Notes: generated by a model not told the origin, from the sequence alone. Positions 1 through 8,152 are shown, counted from the stretch's first letter. The stretch is 64,000 nucleotides of DNA from Kineosporiaceae bacterium (GCA_016794595.1 JAEUJN010000012.1:1-64000), one strand, 5' to 3'. Program-made: numbers and translations.

Positions 1-103
1 GCACCCCCCCTCGCCTGCTGCCCCCCCCCCCAGCCCCCCCCCCCGGGGGTTTGGTCCGTTTAACCCTAGATTAGTGTCCTTACACCCCGGGGGGGGAGGG
101 CAG
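1..103. repeat. Homopolymer-rich C/G tracts at window edge
   Basis: Three C runs of about 7, 11 and 11 bases (around 4-10, 21-31 and 34-44), the last followed by five G, and a C4G8 run around 85-96. Between them lies a short AT-rich stretch (50-84). No reading frame is supported. The tracts could be slippage-prone or an assembly error. The rest of 104-289 holds nothing I can identify beyond the presumed promoter of the LysM gene. Confidence 0.6.
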
Positions 104-289
104 GTTGATCACGCAGCGAGATCCTCTGCCACGCAGTGTCCCGGACCTGTCGACAACCGGGCAGGATCCGTCCGCCTGCCCTAGGTTCGATCACACACGG
201 GATCGCGAGGCCGCGGTCCCGACGACCGCACCAACGCCATCGGGCGCCGTTCGCTGCCCGCTGGCCCCACCGAGAGGACGCCCCGGGAC

Positions 290-835
290 ATGGGCCTGTT
301 CGACAAGATCAAGGACGCACTGACCGAGGACGACGCCGAGCGCGCGGCCAAGGCCAAGGAGATCGCCGACAAGGCGCAGGACGCCGCGCAGGAGGCACAG
401 GCCACCGCCACCGCCGCCCGTCAGTCGGCCGAGGAGCTGGCGGCCAAGGCCGACCCGACGAAGGCCGCCGCGTCAGCCCAGGAGGCCGCAGCCGCCGCGG
501 CCCGCGAGGAGGAGGCCAGGGCCAGCGCGGCGGCCACCGCCGCCGCCACCCAGCAGGCACTGGATGACGCGGTCGCCGCGGAGAAGGCCGCCGAGGAGGC
601 CGCGGCAGCGGCCGCCGCGCACAAGGCGCACGAGGCCCACGTCGCCCATCAGGCCCGCGCCGCGGCCGCCGCCGCGGCCCCGGCCAAGCGCACGTACACC
701 GTGGTCAAGGGCGACACCCTGAGCGAGATCGGCCAGAAGTTCGGGGTCGACTGGCGCGAGATCGCCAAGGTCAACAAGATCCCGAACCCCGACCTGATCC
801 ACCCGGGCCAGGTCTTCGTGATCCCGAACGACTGA
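290..835 (+). CDS. LysM-domain protein with Ala/Glu-rich helical N-terminus
   Basis: A 181-residue protein without signal peptide or membrane span. Residues ~10-130 are a repetitive Ala/Glu/Lys/Gln stretch expected to form a long helix or coiled coil. Residues 135-181 form one LysM domain (YTVVKGDTLSEIG, ending HPGQVFVIP), a peptidoglycan or other glycan-binding fold. The N-terminus starts MGLFDKIKDALTEDD. Cytoplasmic LysM proteins exist, so wall binding is not assured. The start follows a GAGAGGA-like ribosome site at about 271-277. It is followed by a strong hairpin and so appears monocistronic. Confidence 0.85.
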   Translation: MGLFDKIKDALTEDDAERAAKAKEIADKAQDAAQEAQATATAARQSAEELAAKADPTKAAASAQEAAAAAAREEEARASAAATAAATQQALDDAVAAEKAAEEAAAAAAAHKAHEAHVAHQARAAAAAAAPAKRTYTVVKGDTLSEIGQKFGVDWREIAKVNKIPNPDLIHPGQVFVIPND

Positions 836-869
836 CGGCACCGCTCGGACGACCGACGACACACTCGAT

Positions 870-909
870 CGGCCGACGGGCCGGGCCTGCGGGTCCGGCC
901 CGTCGGCCG
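870..909 (+). terminator. Strong hairpin after LysM gene
   Basis: A perfect 15-bp stem (870-884 with 895-909) and 10-nt loop, 35 bp after the LysM stop. There is no clear U-tract, which is common in high-GC actinobacteria. It also lies just upstream of the next promoter. Confidence 0.7.
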
Positions 910-938
910 TCGTGGCGACCCGAGGCGGGCCGGTCGCC

Positions 939-944
939 TACCCT
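939..944 (+). promoter_or_regulatory. -10 TACCCT of leaderless promoter (YbaK gene)
   Basis: TACCCT ends 7 nt before the ATG at 952, so transcription would begin at or next to the start codon. No ribosome site is seen. Confidence 0.55.
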
Positions 945-951
945 CGCTGGC

Positions 952-1449
952 ATGACCATCCAGGACCACCCCACCGTTCTGCGAGTCCGCGAGGCCCTCG
1001 ACCGCGCCGGGGCGCACGGCCAGGTCGTCGTCCTGGACGACCACGCCCGGACCGCGGTGGCCGCGGCAGGTCAGCTCGGGGTCCAGGTGGCCCAGATCGC
1101 CAATTCCCTGGTGTTCGCGGTTGCCGATCCTGACTCCCCCGACGGGCGGCGTCCCCTGCTGGTGCTCACCTCGGGCGCCCACCGGGTGGACACCGACAAG
1201 GTGGCCGCCGCCCTGGGCGTCGACCGGCTGGAGCGCGCCGACGCCGACTTCGTCCGGGAACGGACCGGGTTCGTCATCGGCGGGGTCGCCCCCGTGGGCC
1301 ATGCTCGACCCGTTCAGACCCTGGTCGACCGGGCACTGGCCCTCCATGATCAGGTCTGGGCGGCTGCCGGACATGCTCGCACCGTGTTCCCGACCACCTT
1401 CGAGGAACTGGTCCGGATCACCGGCGGTACCCCCGTCGAGGTGGCCTGA
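952..1449 (+). CDS. YbaK/EbsC-type aminoacyl-tRNA deacylase
   Basis: 165 residues, the usual length for a stand-alone YbaK/ProX/EbsC editing domain, which hydrolyses mischarged tRNAs (for example Cys-tRNAPro or Ala-tRNAPro). Family features are the N-terminal helix and strand, the central VAQIANSLVF segment, VLTSGAHRVD, and the GFVIGGVAPVGH glycine-rich region. Conserved lysine sits in the TDKVAAALG stretch. Which mischarged tRNA is cleared cannot be read from sequence. The start ATG is favoured by the -10 box 7 nt upstream. The hydrolase gene follows after 12 bp. Confidence 0.88.
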   Translation: MTIQDHPTVLRVREALDRAGAHGQVVVLDDHARTAVAAAGQLGVQVAQIANSLVFAVADPDSPDGRRPLLVLTSGAHRVDTDKVAAALGVDRLERADADFVRERTGFVIGGVAPVGHARPVQTLVDRALALHDQVWAAAGHARTVFPTTFEELVRITGGTPVEVA

Positions 1450-1461
1450 GGAGGTGTCGAG

Positions 1462-2451
1462 GTGAGCGCCCGCAGGCCCGCGCCGACCGTCCCCGAGGAC
1501 CTCGAGGCGGCGATCGAGCTGCTGGAGGCCGCCCCGACCGATCACGTCCGCGGGCTGGCGGTCACCCGTCTGGGGCCACACCGAGAGTCACGGGAACAGG
1601 CAACGGAACAGACTCCCGCACCTCGCCAGACCCAGACCCAGACCCGGACACAGACCCCGACCGTGGTGCTGGTGCACGGACTGGGCGCCTCCCGCGTGGT
1701 CTGGGCGCCCGTGGTGCCCGACCTGGCCCGCCACTACGACCTGGTGGTCGTCGACCTGCCCGGCCATGGCGCCTCCGACCCGCTGGACGGCACCGACCCG
1801 AGCTGCCTGGCCGTCGGACGCCGGGTGGCCGCGACCTGCGCCGAACTCGGGGTGGTCCGCCCACACCTGATCGGCAACTCCCTGGGTGGCTGGATCGCGC
1901 TGGAGATGGCCGCCGACGACGCGGCGGCGTCCGTGCTCGCGCTGGCGCCGGCGGGGCTGCGCATCCGGCCGGTCACGCCGAACCCGATCCTGAGGGTCAA
2001 CCGGGCACTGGCCCGGCGCACCGCACCGATCGCCGACGCCCTGCTCGACCGGTCCCTCATGCGCCGGGTGGTCTTCGCCACCGGCAGCAGCAACCCCGCG
2101 GCCCTGCACCCGGCTCTGGCGCGTGGCATGGTGCACGCGCTGGTGGCCAGCACCGCCTACGAGGCCATGCTCGACGCCTGTTCGCGGCGCCGGTTCGAGC
2201 GTCGCTCGTCCGTCCGGGTGCCGACCACCGTGGTGTTCGGTGACCGGGACTGGATCCTCCCGCCGGCCAACCAGCGTCCCGAGCTGGCCCCACCCGGTGT
2301 CGACTGGCAACGCTGGCCACGGTGTGGGCATGCACCGATGTGGGACCAGACCGAACGCACCCTCGAGCTGGCACACCGGCTGATCGCCTCCGCGAGCGGG
2401 GCGACGTCCCCGGCCAGGATGGAACACTCCTCCCCCGCAGGGGACACCTGA
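1462..2451 (+). CDS. Alpha/beta hydrolase
   Basis: A 329-residue hydrolase fold. Visible motifs are the oxyanion-hole strand VVLVHGLGASRVVW, the nucleophile elbow GNSLGG (catalytic Ser), an acid in VFGDRDWILP, and the histidine in CGHAPMWDQ. A Gln/Thr-rich insert (QTQTQTRTQTPT, about residues 55-67) precedes the first core strand. The GTG start has GAGGAGG about 7 nt upstream. Its stop overlaps the next start (TGATG), implying translational coupling. The substrate is unknown; lipase, esterase, dehalogenase and C-C hydrolase families all share these motifs. Confidence 0.85.
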   Translation: MSARRPAPTVPEDLEAAIELLEAAPTDHVRGLAVTRLGPHRESREQATEQTPAPRQTQTQTRTQTPTVVLVHGLGASRVVWAPVVPDLARHYDLVVVDLPGHGASDPLDGTDPSCLAVGRRVAATCAELGVVRPHLIGNSLGGWIALEMAADDAAASVLALAPAGLRIRPVTPNPILRVNRALARRTAPIADALLDRSLMRRVVFATGSSNPAALHPALARGMVHALVASTAYEAMLDACSRRRFERRSSVRVPTTVVFGDRDWILPPANQRPELAPPGVDWQRWPRCGHAPMWDQTERTLELAHRLIASASGATSPARMEHSSPAGDT

Positions 2452-3080
2452 TGGAGGTCCTTCCCTGGGTCTTCAGCAGCGCCTGGGCGAGCGGCCTCAA
2501 CAGCTACGCCGTCGTGCTCCTCCTCGGGCTGTTCGGACGCTTCGCCGGCGCGGACGGCGTGCCGCCCGCCGTCCAGCGCACCGACGTGCTGATCGTGGTC
2601 GCCGTCCTGACCGCGGTCGACCTGGTGGCGGACAAGATCCCCTACCTCGACTCGGCCTGGGACGCCGTCCACACGGTGATCCGGCCCGGGATCGCGGCCG
2701 CCGTGGGCGCCCTGCTGGCCGGGCAGGCCGGAACCCTGAACGAGGCGGTGGCAGCCGGCATCGCCGCGCTCACCGCCCTGGCCAGCCACTCGATCAAGGC
2801 CGGCCTGCGGGCGGCGGTGAACACCTCGCCGGAGCCGGCCAGCAACCTGGTGCTCAGCAGCGCCGAGGACCTGACGGTGGCGGGGGTGGTGACCCTCGGC
2901 GTGCTCCACCCCTGGGCGGCGGCAGCGGTGGCCGGCACCCTGCTGGTCGTCGGCCTGGTCCTGGTGATCCTGGTGATCGGCCGGATCCGCGCGTTCCGGG
3001 CGCGCCGGCGGCAACGCCGCCTGGAACGCAGCCGGGCCCGCACGGTGGTCTCGGGCCCCGGCACCGGGCACGATGTCTGA
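2451..3080 (+). CDS. DUF4126 family membrane protein
   Basis: 209 residues with hydrophobic segments at about 8-28, 45-62, 78-95, 100-125 and 160-185, and a basic C-terminal tail. The N-terminal segment SSAWASGLNSYAVVLLLGL with a following VPPAVQRTD loop is typical of DUF4126, a multi-spanning family of unknown function common in actinobacteria. The ATG start shares its A with the TGA stop of the preceding hydrolase. It is probably cotranscribed with that hydrolase and with the oxidoreductase 2 bp downstream. Confidence 0.8.
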   Translation: MEVLPWVFSSAWASGLNSYAVVLLLGLFGRFAGADGVPPAVQRTDVLIVVAVLTAVDLVADKIPYLDSAWDAVHTVIRPGIAAAVGALLAGQAGTLNEAVAAGIAALTALASHSIKAGLRAAVNTSPEPASNLVLSSAEDLTVAGVVTLGVLHPWAAAAVAGTLLVVGLVLVILVIGRIRAFRARRRQRRLERSRARTVVSGPGTGHDV

Positions 3081-3082
3081 CC

Positions 3083-4648
3083 ATGGCCCGCGTCGTGGTG
3101 ATCGGTGCCGGGCTGGGTGGCCTCAGTTGCGCCGTCCGGCTGGCCCTGCGCGGCCACCAGGTGGTGGCCTGTGAACAGGCCGACACGATCGGCGGCAAGC
3201 TGGGCTGGTTCAGCCGGGACGGCTTCTCCTTCGACACCGGGCCGCAGCTGCTGACCCTGCCCGCGGTCTACCGCGACTTGTTCGCCACCAGCGGGACCCC
3301 GCTGGACGAGGTGGTGAACCTGCAACCCGTCGACCCGACCTACCACTTCCGCTTCGCCGACGGGGTCGAGCTCGAGCTGCCCAACGTCTCCCGGCCGGCC
3401 ATCGCGGCAGCGTGGGACGCCGCCCTCGGCGGTGGGGCCGGCGCCGACTGGACCTCGCTCGGCGAGCGCGCCGCGCGCATCTGGGACGCCGTCCGCGAGC
3501 CGTTCCTGACCCGGGCCCAGGAGGGCCCGCTGGCCCTGGCCCAGCAGGCCCGGCGCAGCGGCGACCTGCGCACCCTGGCCCCCTGGCGCTCGCTGCGCGG
3601 CCTGGGCCGGCAGTACCTGCACCACCCCCACCAGCGGATGGCCCTCGATCGTTGTGCCACCTACGCGGGGTCGGATCCGCGCCGGGCGCCGGCGACCCTG
3701 GTCACCTCGGTCTTCATCGAGCAGGCCTTCGGTGCCTGGTACGTGCGCGGCGGGATGCGCGGGCTGGTGGAGGCCCTGGCCGAACGGGCCGGCGAGCACG
3801 GGGTCCAGCTGCGCACCGGCTCGGACGTGGTCGAGGTCCTGTTGGACAGCAGTGGCCGGGCGCGGGGGGTCCGGCTGAGCGACGGGGAGCACCTGCCGGC
3901 CGACGTGGTGGTGGCCAACGCCGACGCCACCCACCTCTACCGTGACCTGGTCGGCGGCCCCGAGGCCGAGCTGGCCCGGACGGCGCTGCGCCGCATGGTG
4001 CCGAGCAGTTCGCTGTTCACGATCATGCTGGCGTTGCGCGGCCGGACGGCGGGCGCGAACGGCGCAGGTCCGGCCCACCAGCAGGTGGTCTTCCCGCAGG
4101 ATCCGGACGCCGAGTTCGACGCGGTGTTCGGTACCGGGCCGCACCGGCTCACCGGCCCGCGGGTGGCGGAGGAACCGACGATCGTGGTCAGCGCGCCCGA
4201 CGACCCGGCGCTGCGCCCGGACGACGCCCACGAGGCCTGGTCGGTCCAGGTGATCGCCCCGCGGCACGTGGCCACCGGTTCGGAGGATCCGGCGGCGGGC
4301 CGGATCCTCGGCCGACCCCGCGGGATCGACTGGGCGGCACCCGGGGTGGCCGATGGCTACGCCGACCGTGTCCTCGCCCTGATGGCCCGGCGCGGGCTGG
4401 AGGTGCGGGACCGCGTTCTCTGGCGCGAACTGCGCACCCCCGCCGACGTCGAGCGGCGCACCCGCAGCGTGGGCGGTTCGCTGCACGGGCCGAGCAGCAA
4501 CACCAACCGGTCGACCTTCATCCGCCCGGCGAACCGTTCACCGGTGCCCGGGTTGTTCCTGGTCGGTGGGTCCTCACACCCGGGCGGCGGCGTGCCCTGG
4601 GTGGGGCTGTCCGCCGCGATCGTGGCCGGCCTCATCGGCGACGCCTGA
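3083..4648 (+). CDS. CrtI-like FAD-dependent carotenoid/amine oxidoreductase
   Basis: 521 residues with an N-terminal dinucleotide-binding motif (VVVIGAGLGGLSCAVRLALRG), the CrtI-family stretch GGKLGWFSRDGFSFDTGPQLLTLP, a second FAD-contact region, and the C-terminal motif GLFLVGGSSHPGGGVPWVGLSAAIVAGLI. The family includes phytoene desaturases and other carotenoid- or polyene-modifying dehydrogenases. A second, more canonical CrtI is encoded at 19084-20637 beside crtB, so this copy probably has another role such as carotenoid modification. That role is inference. It starts 2 bp after the DUF4126 stop, so it lies in the same operon. Confidence 0.82.
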   Translation: MARVVVIGAGLGGLSCAVRLALRGHQVVACEQADTIGGKLGWFSRDGFSFDTGPQLLTLPAVYRDLFATSGTPLDEVVNLQPVDPTYHFRFADGVELELPNVSRPAIAAAWDAALGGGAGADWTSLGERAARIWDAVREPFLTRAQEGPLALAQQARRSGDLRTLAPWRSLRGLGRQYLHHPHQRMALDRCATYAGSDPRRAPATLVTSVFIEQAFGAWYVRGGMRGLVEALAERAGEHGVQLRTGSDVVEVLLDSSGRARGVRLSDGEHLPADVVVANADATHLYRDLVGGPEAELARTALRRMVPSSSLFTIMLALRGRTAGANGAGPAHQQVVFPQDPDAEFDAVFGTGPHRLTGPRVAEEPTIVVSAPDDPALRPDDAHEAWSVQVIAPRHVATGSEDPAAGRILGRPRGIDWAAPGVADGYADRVLALMARRGLEVRDRVLWRELRTPADVERRTRSVGGSLHGPSSNTNRSTFIRPANRSPVPGLFLVGGSSHPGGGVPWVGLSAAIVAGLIGDA

Positions 4649-4658
4649 GGGCGATCGA

Positions 4659-4676
4659 CCGACCCGGTCGGGTCGG
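4659..4676 (+). terminator. Short GC hairpin after CrtI-like gene
   Basis: A 7-bp stem (4659-4665 with 4670-4676) and 4-nt loop, 11 bp after the stop. It is followed by a modest T-containing stretch. Weak candidate. Confidence 0.4.
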
Positions 4677-4705
4677 GTTCGGGTGTCGAGTGGACCGTTC
4701 TCGGG

Positions 4706-4724
4706 CGACACACCCGGTGTGTCG
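4706..4724. promoter_or_regulatory. 19-bp palindrome upstream of NUDIX gene
   Basis: A perfect inverted repeat, CGACACAC-CCG-GTGTGTCG, lies about 32 bp upstream of the putative -10. It could be an operator or a small hairpin. No regulator gene adjoins it. Confidence 0.4.
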
Positions 4725-4755
4725 GCTCCACGGACCGTGCACTCGGCGCCCGAAC

Positions 4756-4761
4756 TAGGGT
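4756..4761 (+). promoter_or_regulatory. -10 TAGGGT of likely leaderless promoter (NUDIX gene)
   Basis: TAGGGT ends 8 nt before the GTG at 4770. This matches the pattern seen at other starts in the window. Confidence 0.45.
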
Positions 4762-4769
4762 GGTGGACC

Positions 4770-5261
4770 GTGCCGATCCCCGAGTTCATCCTGGCCCTGC
4801 GCGCCAAGGTGGGCAGCGACCCGCTCTGGCTCTCCGGCGTGACCGCAGTGGTGCACCGTGACGACGAGGTCCTGCTCGTGCGCCGGGCCGACACCGGGGA
4901 GTGGACTCCCGTGACCGGCATCATCGATCCGGCCGAGCAGCCGGCCGACGCCGCGGTGCGGGAGGTCTGGGAGGAGGCGGCGGTCCACGCCGTGCCCGAG
5001 CGCCTGGCCCTGGTCGGGGTCAGCGAGCCGGTGCTCTACGCCAACGGAGATCGGGCGCAGTACCTCGACCTGTCGTTTCGCCTGCGCTGGGTCTCGGGGG
5101 AACCGCACCCGGCCGACGGGGAGAACACCGAGGCCCGCTGGTTCCCCCGCGACCGGCTGCCACCCATCCCGGCGACCATGCTGCCCCGGCTGACCGCGGC
5201 TCTGGACGACGCGTCGACCACCCGCTTCCTGGCCGGGGACACGCTGGTCACCCCCGGGTGA
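4770..5261 (+). CDS. NUDIX hydrolase
   Basis: 163 residues. NUDIX hydrolases cleave nucleoside diphosphates linked to another moiety, using a Mg-binding box. The box is visible as GIIDPAEQPADAAVREVWEEAAV, matching Gx5Ex7REUxEExGU except that the first glutamate is displaced. The catalytic REVWEEA core is intact. The upstream strand reads VLLVRRADTGEWTPVTG. GTG 4770 is chosen because PIPEFILALRAKVG is the usual start of this subfamily and a -10 lies just upstream. The 3' end overlaps the convergent truncated DUF429 gene by 14 bp. Substrate unknown. Confidence 0.85.
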   Translation: MPIPEFILALRAKVGSDPLWLSGVTAVVHRDDEVLLVRRADTGEWTPVTGIIDPAEQPADAAVREVWEEAAVHAVPERLALVGVSEPVLYANGDRAQYLDLSFRLRWVSGEPHPADGENTEARWFPRDRLPPIPATMLPRLTAALDDASTTRFLAGDTLVTPG

Positions 5262-5826
5262 GGGCACCCCACCCCGGGATCGGTCCGTCCGCCAGTGCCT
5301 CCAGGGGACAGGTCGGCAGGGCGATCCACCCCTCCCGACGAGCCGGCTCGGCCTCCTCCGCGGACGGCCGGGTGGCGGCACCGAGGGTCACCGCGCGGGC
5401 GGCGAACGCGGCGATCAGCGCGTCCAGCGCGTCGTCCGAGGCCAGGCACACCTCCTGGACGTCCCCCACATCCAGCCAGGGCGCTGCCCGGCCCAGGCCA
5501 TCCAGCAGCTCCGCGCGCAGGGAGCGTTTGTCGGCGCCCTTGTAGCGACGGTGGGGCAGTCCCCAACACCACAGCGAGGCCGCCGGGTACACCTCGGCGA
5601 CGCAGCCCGTGCCATCGCGCTCGACGGATCGTCCGCATGCGGCCAGGGCGGCCAGGATGCCGGCGGCCCGGATCGCGGTCAGCCCGATCCGGTCGGTGGA
5701 CACGCTCAACGGGGTCAGGCCGGTGGCCCGGTGCACCGCTCGGTCCGTGGCTCGCAGGGCCAGCCTGCGGCGCCAGGCGATCCCGGCGAGGTCCTGGGGA
5801 GCCACCACGTGCCCCTCGCCGACCAC
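5248..5826 (-). pseudogene. DUF429 family protein, 5'-truncated
   Basis: The 192 residues match the C-terminal two thirds of actinobacterial DUF429 proteins (predicted RNase H-like nucleases). Recognisable blocks are AWRRRLALRATDRAVH, LSVSTDRIGLTAIRAAG, EVYPAASLWCWGLP, RRYKGADKRS and SDDALDALIAA. Full-length relatives carry about 85 further N-terminal residues with a GIDLAA-like strand and a GIDCPLGWP active-site motif. Neither occurs in any frame between 5827 and the in-frame stop at 5902-5904. The gene therefore seems to have lost its 5' third to a deletion or rearrangement at the edge of the sugar island. It could still yield a small protein from the GTG at 5826. Confidence 0.7.
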
Positions 5827-5932
5827 GGTAGGGGTTGCCCTTGGCGGGGACGCCGGGCACGGAGCGCCCGACCACTGCCGACCCCGCTCGTCGTCCCGAG
5901 GTCACAACTCCGTATCGCTGCCCGGCGCCTGG

Positions 5933-5962
5933 TTGTGCACTGCCGGGCCACCTTCCTAGAGT
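5933..5962 (+). promoter_or_regulatory. Promoter of sugar operon
   Basis: TTGTGC (5933-5938) and TAGAGT (5957-5962) are separated by 18 bp. The expected transcription start, about 5968-5970, falls inside the first palindromic operator. Confidence 0.5.
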
Positions 5963-5965
5963 TAC

Positions 5966-5991
5966 GACAGCGCTGTCTGACAGCGCTGTCA
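5966..5991. promoter_or_regulatory. Tandem LacI-type operators
   Basis: The 12-bp palindrome GACAGCGCTGTC occurs twice, at 5966-5977 and 5979-5990, one base apart. The second is embedded in the perfect 14-mer TGACAGCGCTGTCA. An even palindrome with a central CG is typical of LacI-family operators. Position over the transcription start and the lacI gene two genes in suggest autorepression. Confidence 0.75.
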
Positions 5992-6059
5992 ATGGAGCAG
6001 CGATTCACCCCCAGCCCGTCGACGGCGCACTCGCCAGGATCGTCCAGGAGGCCACAGCT

Positions 6060-7088
6060 GTGATCGTCCTCGGTGCGAACCTCACCATGGACCGCACGCT
6101 GAGCATGGAGCGGCTGATCCCGGGTCACGTCATGCGTCCACGCACCGCGGTGGCGACCGGTGGTGGCAAGGCGGTCAACGTCTGCCGGGCCGCCTGGGCA
6201 CACGGCGTCCGCCCGCGTCTGGTGGCCAACCTGCCGGGCCGGTGGGGGGACATCGTCGGCGACATGCTCGAGGCCGAGGGCCACGACCTGCGCCGGGTGC
6301 CCACCTCGGGTGAGATCCGCAGCGCCATCGTGATCCTCGAGGACGACGGCCGGGCCACCGTGCTCAACGAGCCCGGGCCGGACCTGACCGCTGCCGACCG
6401 TCGGGCGCTGATCGACGCCCTGGACGACGAACTCGGGGGGGCCGCCGCGGTCGGCCGGCCTCACCGGGTCCTGGTCGCGAGCGGCAGCCTGCCCCCGGGT
6501 GACCACGCCACCGGGCTGTACGCCGAGGTGGTCGAGCGAGCCCACGCCCACCGGGTCCCGATCGTCCTGGACGCCGCCCGGGCCGATCTGGACGCCGCCC
6601 TGCCGGCCCATCCCGACATCGTCACCCCCAACCTGTCCGAGGCCCTCGCCGTCCTCGGGTCGGCACTCGCCGGCGAGAGCGTCGAACCCGACCTGCCCGA
6701 CGTCCGCCGGGTCGCCCTGGCGGCTGCGAGCGCGCTGCGGGCCGCAGGTGCCCGGGCGGCCCTGGTCACCGTCGGACGCCACGGCGTCGCCGGGGCCTAT
6801 CCCCTGCGCCCCGGCTCGGTCGCCGGCTCGACGTCCGAGACGAGCAGCCCGCACCCTGACGAGATCACCTTCTGGGTGGACGCCCCGACGGTTCGGGAGG
6901 TCAACCCGATCGGTGCCGGCGACTCCTTCGCCGCGGGCCTGGCGGTCGGCCTCGACCGCGGCCTGTCGCTGCCCGAGGCCACCGTGCTGGCCGTGGCGAC
7001 CGGAGCGGCGTCCGTGGCCACCGAACTCGCCGGTGGGGTCGACCCTGACCTGCTCGCGGCCCTCATCGACCAGGTCACCGGCCCGTGA
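6060..7088 (+). CDS. PfkB-family sugar (phosphate) kinase, LacC/FruK-like
   Basis: 342 residues. The N-terminus VIVLGANLTMDRTLSM and the ATGGGKAVNVCRAAWAHG motif place it nearest the 1-phosphofructokinase / tagatose-6-phosphate kinase branch of PfkB. The C-terminal PIGAGDSFAAGLAVG holds the anion hole and catalytic Asp. Expected reaction: ATP-dependent phosphorylation of a ketohexose phosphate to a 1,6-bisphosphate. The GTG start has AGGAGG 8 nt upstream. It is the first gene of a seven-gene array with 4-bp overlaps between the first six, followed by the aldolase that would use its product. The exact substrate is not determinable here. Confidence 0.85.
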   Translation: MIVLGANLTMDRTLSMERLIPGHVMRPRTAVATGGGKAVNVCRAAWAHGVRPRLVANLPGRWGDIVGDMLEAEGHDLRRVPTSGEIRSAIVILEDDGRATVLNEPGPDLTAADRRALIDALDDELGGAAAVGRPHRVLVASGSLPPGDHATGLYAEVVERAHAHRVPIVLDAARADLDAALPAHPDIVTPNLSEALAVLGSALAGESVEPDLPDVRRVALAAASALRAAGARAALVTVGRHGVAGAYPLRPGSVAGSTSETSSPHPDEITFWVDAPTVREVNPIGAGDSFAAGLAVGLDRGLSLPEATVLAVATGAASVATELAGGVDPDLLAALIDQVTGP

Positions 7089-8152
7089 GCCGACCCGGTC
7101 GACCCACACTGGCCGATGTCGCCAGCCGGGCCGGGGTCAGCCTGAAGACTGCCTCCCGGGCGGTCAACGGCGAGTACGGCGTGGCCCCGGCCACCGCGCA
7201 GCGGGTCCGGGAGGCCGCCCGGTCGCTGGGCTTCCGGCCCAACGCGCTGGCCCGGTCACTGGCCGCCGGTGGGCCGAGCGCCGCCGTCGGCCTGGTGATC
7301 CCCAGCGTCTCCGACCCGTTCATCGCCGCCGTGGTCGGCGCGGTCGAGGCGGTCCTCGCCCCCCGTGACCTGCAACTGATCACGGCCAGCCACCACGACG
7401 ATCCCGATCGCCAGCGGCGCATCGTGCGCACCCTGGTCGAGCGGCGGGTGGACGCGCTGATCGTGATCCCGGCCCCCGGCCAGGCCGACTACCTGCAACC
7501 CGAGATCGACCACGGATTGGTCGTGGTCGCCGCCGACCGGCCGATCGAGGGGGTCGAGGTCGACACCGTGGTGGTGGACAACCCGGCGGGTTCGGCCGAG
7601 GTGGTCCGCCGGCTGATCCGTCGCGGGCACCGCCGGATCGCCGTCCTCGGCAACGACGAGCGGTTGTGGACGCTCCAGCAGCGCCTCAGCGGGTACCACG
7701 CCGGTCTGGCAGCCGAGGGGGTGGACCCGACCCCCGAACTGATCGAGGTCAACTGCGCGGACTCGGCCCTGGCCGAGGTCACCATGCTGCGACTGCTCGG
7801 CCTGGACAACCCGCCGACCGCCGTGTTCGCGATCCAGCACACCGCCGGCCGGGGGGCCCTGCGCGCCCTGCGGGCTGCGGGGATCGAGCTGGACCTGGCG
7901 GTGTTCGACGAGATGGTCGACACCGATCTGCTGATCACCCGCCCGGTGGCCATCGTCGCCTCCGGCCCGGACCGGCTCGGCTCACTGTGCGCGTCGATGG
8001 CGATCGAACGGCTGGACGGCCTCGACGTACCCGCCCGCTCGGTGATGCTCCCGCCGCTCTTCCTCGACCAGGGCCAGACCTACCGCCCGCAGCCCAGCGA
8101 GCCGCGCCCGGCACCCGCCGGAACCGTTGCCGGCGTGAGGGTCTCGTCATGA
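7085..8152 (+). CDS. LacI-family transcriptional regulator
   Basis: 355 residues. The N-terminal helix-turn-helix (residues ~8-28, TLADVASRAGVSLKTASRAVNG) is followed by a hinge (AARSLGFRPNALARSL) and a periplasmic-binding-protein-like effector domain (VGLVIPSVSDPFIAAVVGAVE onward). It probably represses its own operon through the palindromes at 5966-5991 and releases them when the imported sugar or a phosphate of it binds. The GTG start overlaps the preceding stop (GTGA) and its stop overlaps the FGGY kinase ATG, so regulator and enzymes are made from one mRNA. Confidence 0.92.
   Translation: MSRPGRPTLADVASRAGVSLKTASRAVNGEYGVAPATAQRVREAARSLGFRPNALARSLAAGGPSAAVGLVIPSVSDPFIAAVVGAVEAVLAPRDLQLITASHHDDPDRQRRIVRTLVERRVDALIVIPAPGQADYLQPEIDHGLVVVAADRPIEGVEVDTVVVDNPAGSAEVVRRLIRRGHRRIAVLGNDERLWTLQQRLSGYHAGLAAEGVDPTPELIEVNCADSALAEVTMLRLLGLDNPPTAVFAIQHTAGRGALRALRAAGIELDLAVFDEMVDTDLLITRPVAIVASGPDRLGSLCASMAIERLDGLDVPARSVMLPPLFLDQGQTYRPQPSEPRPAPAGTVAGVRVSS

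Noticed and set aside
2642-4486. A 614-codon minus-strand open frame opposite the DUF4126 and CrtI-like genes
   Set aside because: Composition is that of an antisense shadow; the plus-strand genes have clear family motifs and coupling.
5827-5992. A missing N-terminus of the DUF429 gene recoverable by a single frameshift
   Set aside because: None of the three minus-strand frames in this stretch shows the expected GID or GIDCPLGWP motifs, so a simple frameshift does not explain it.
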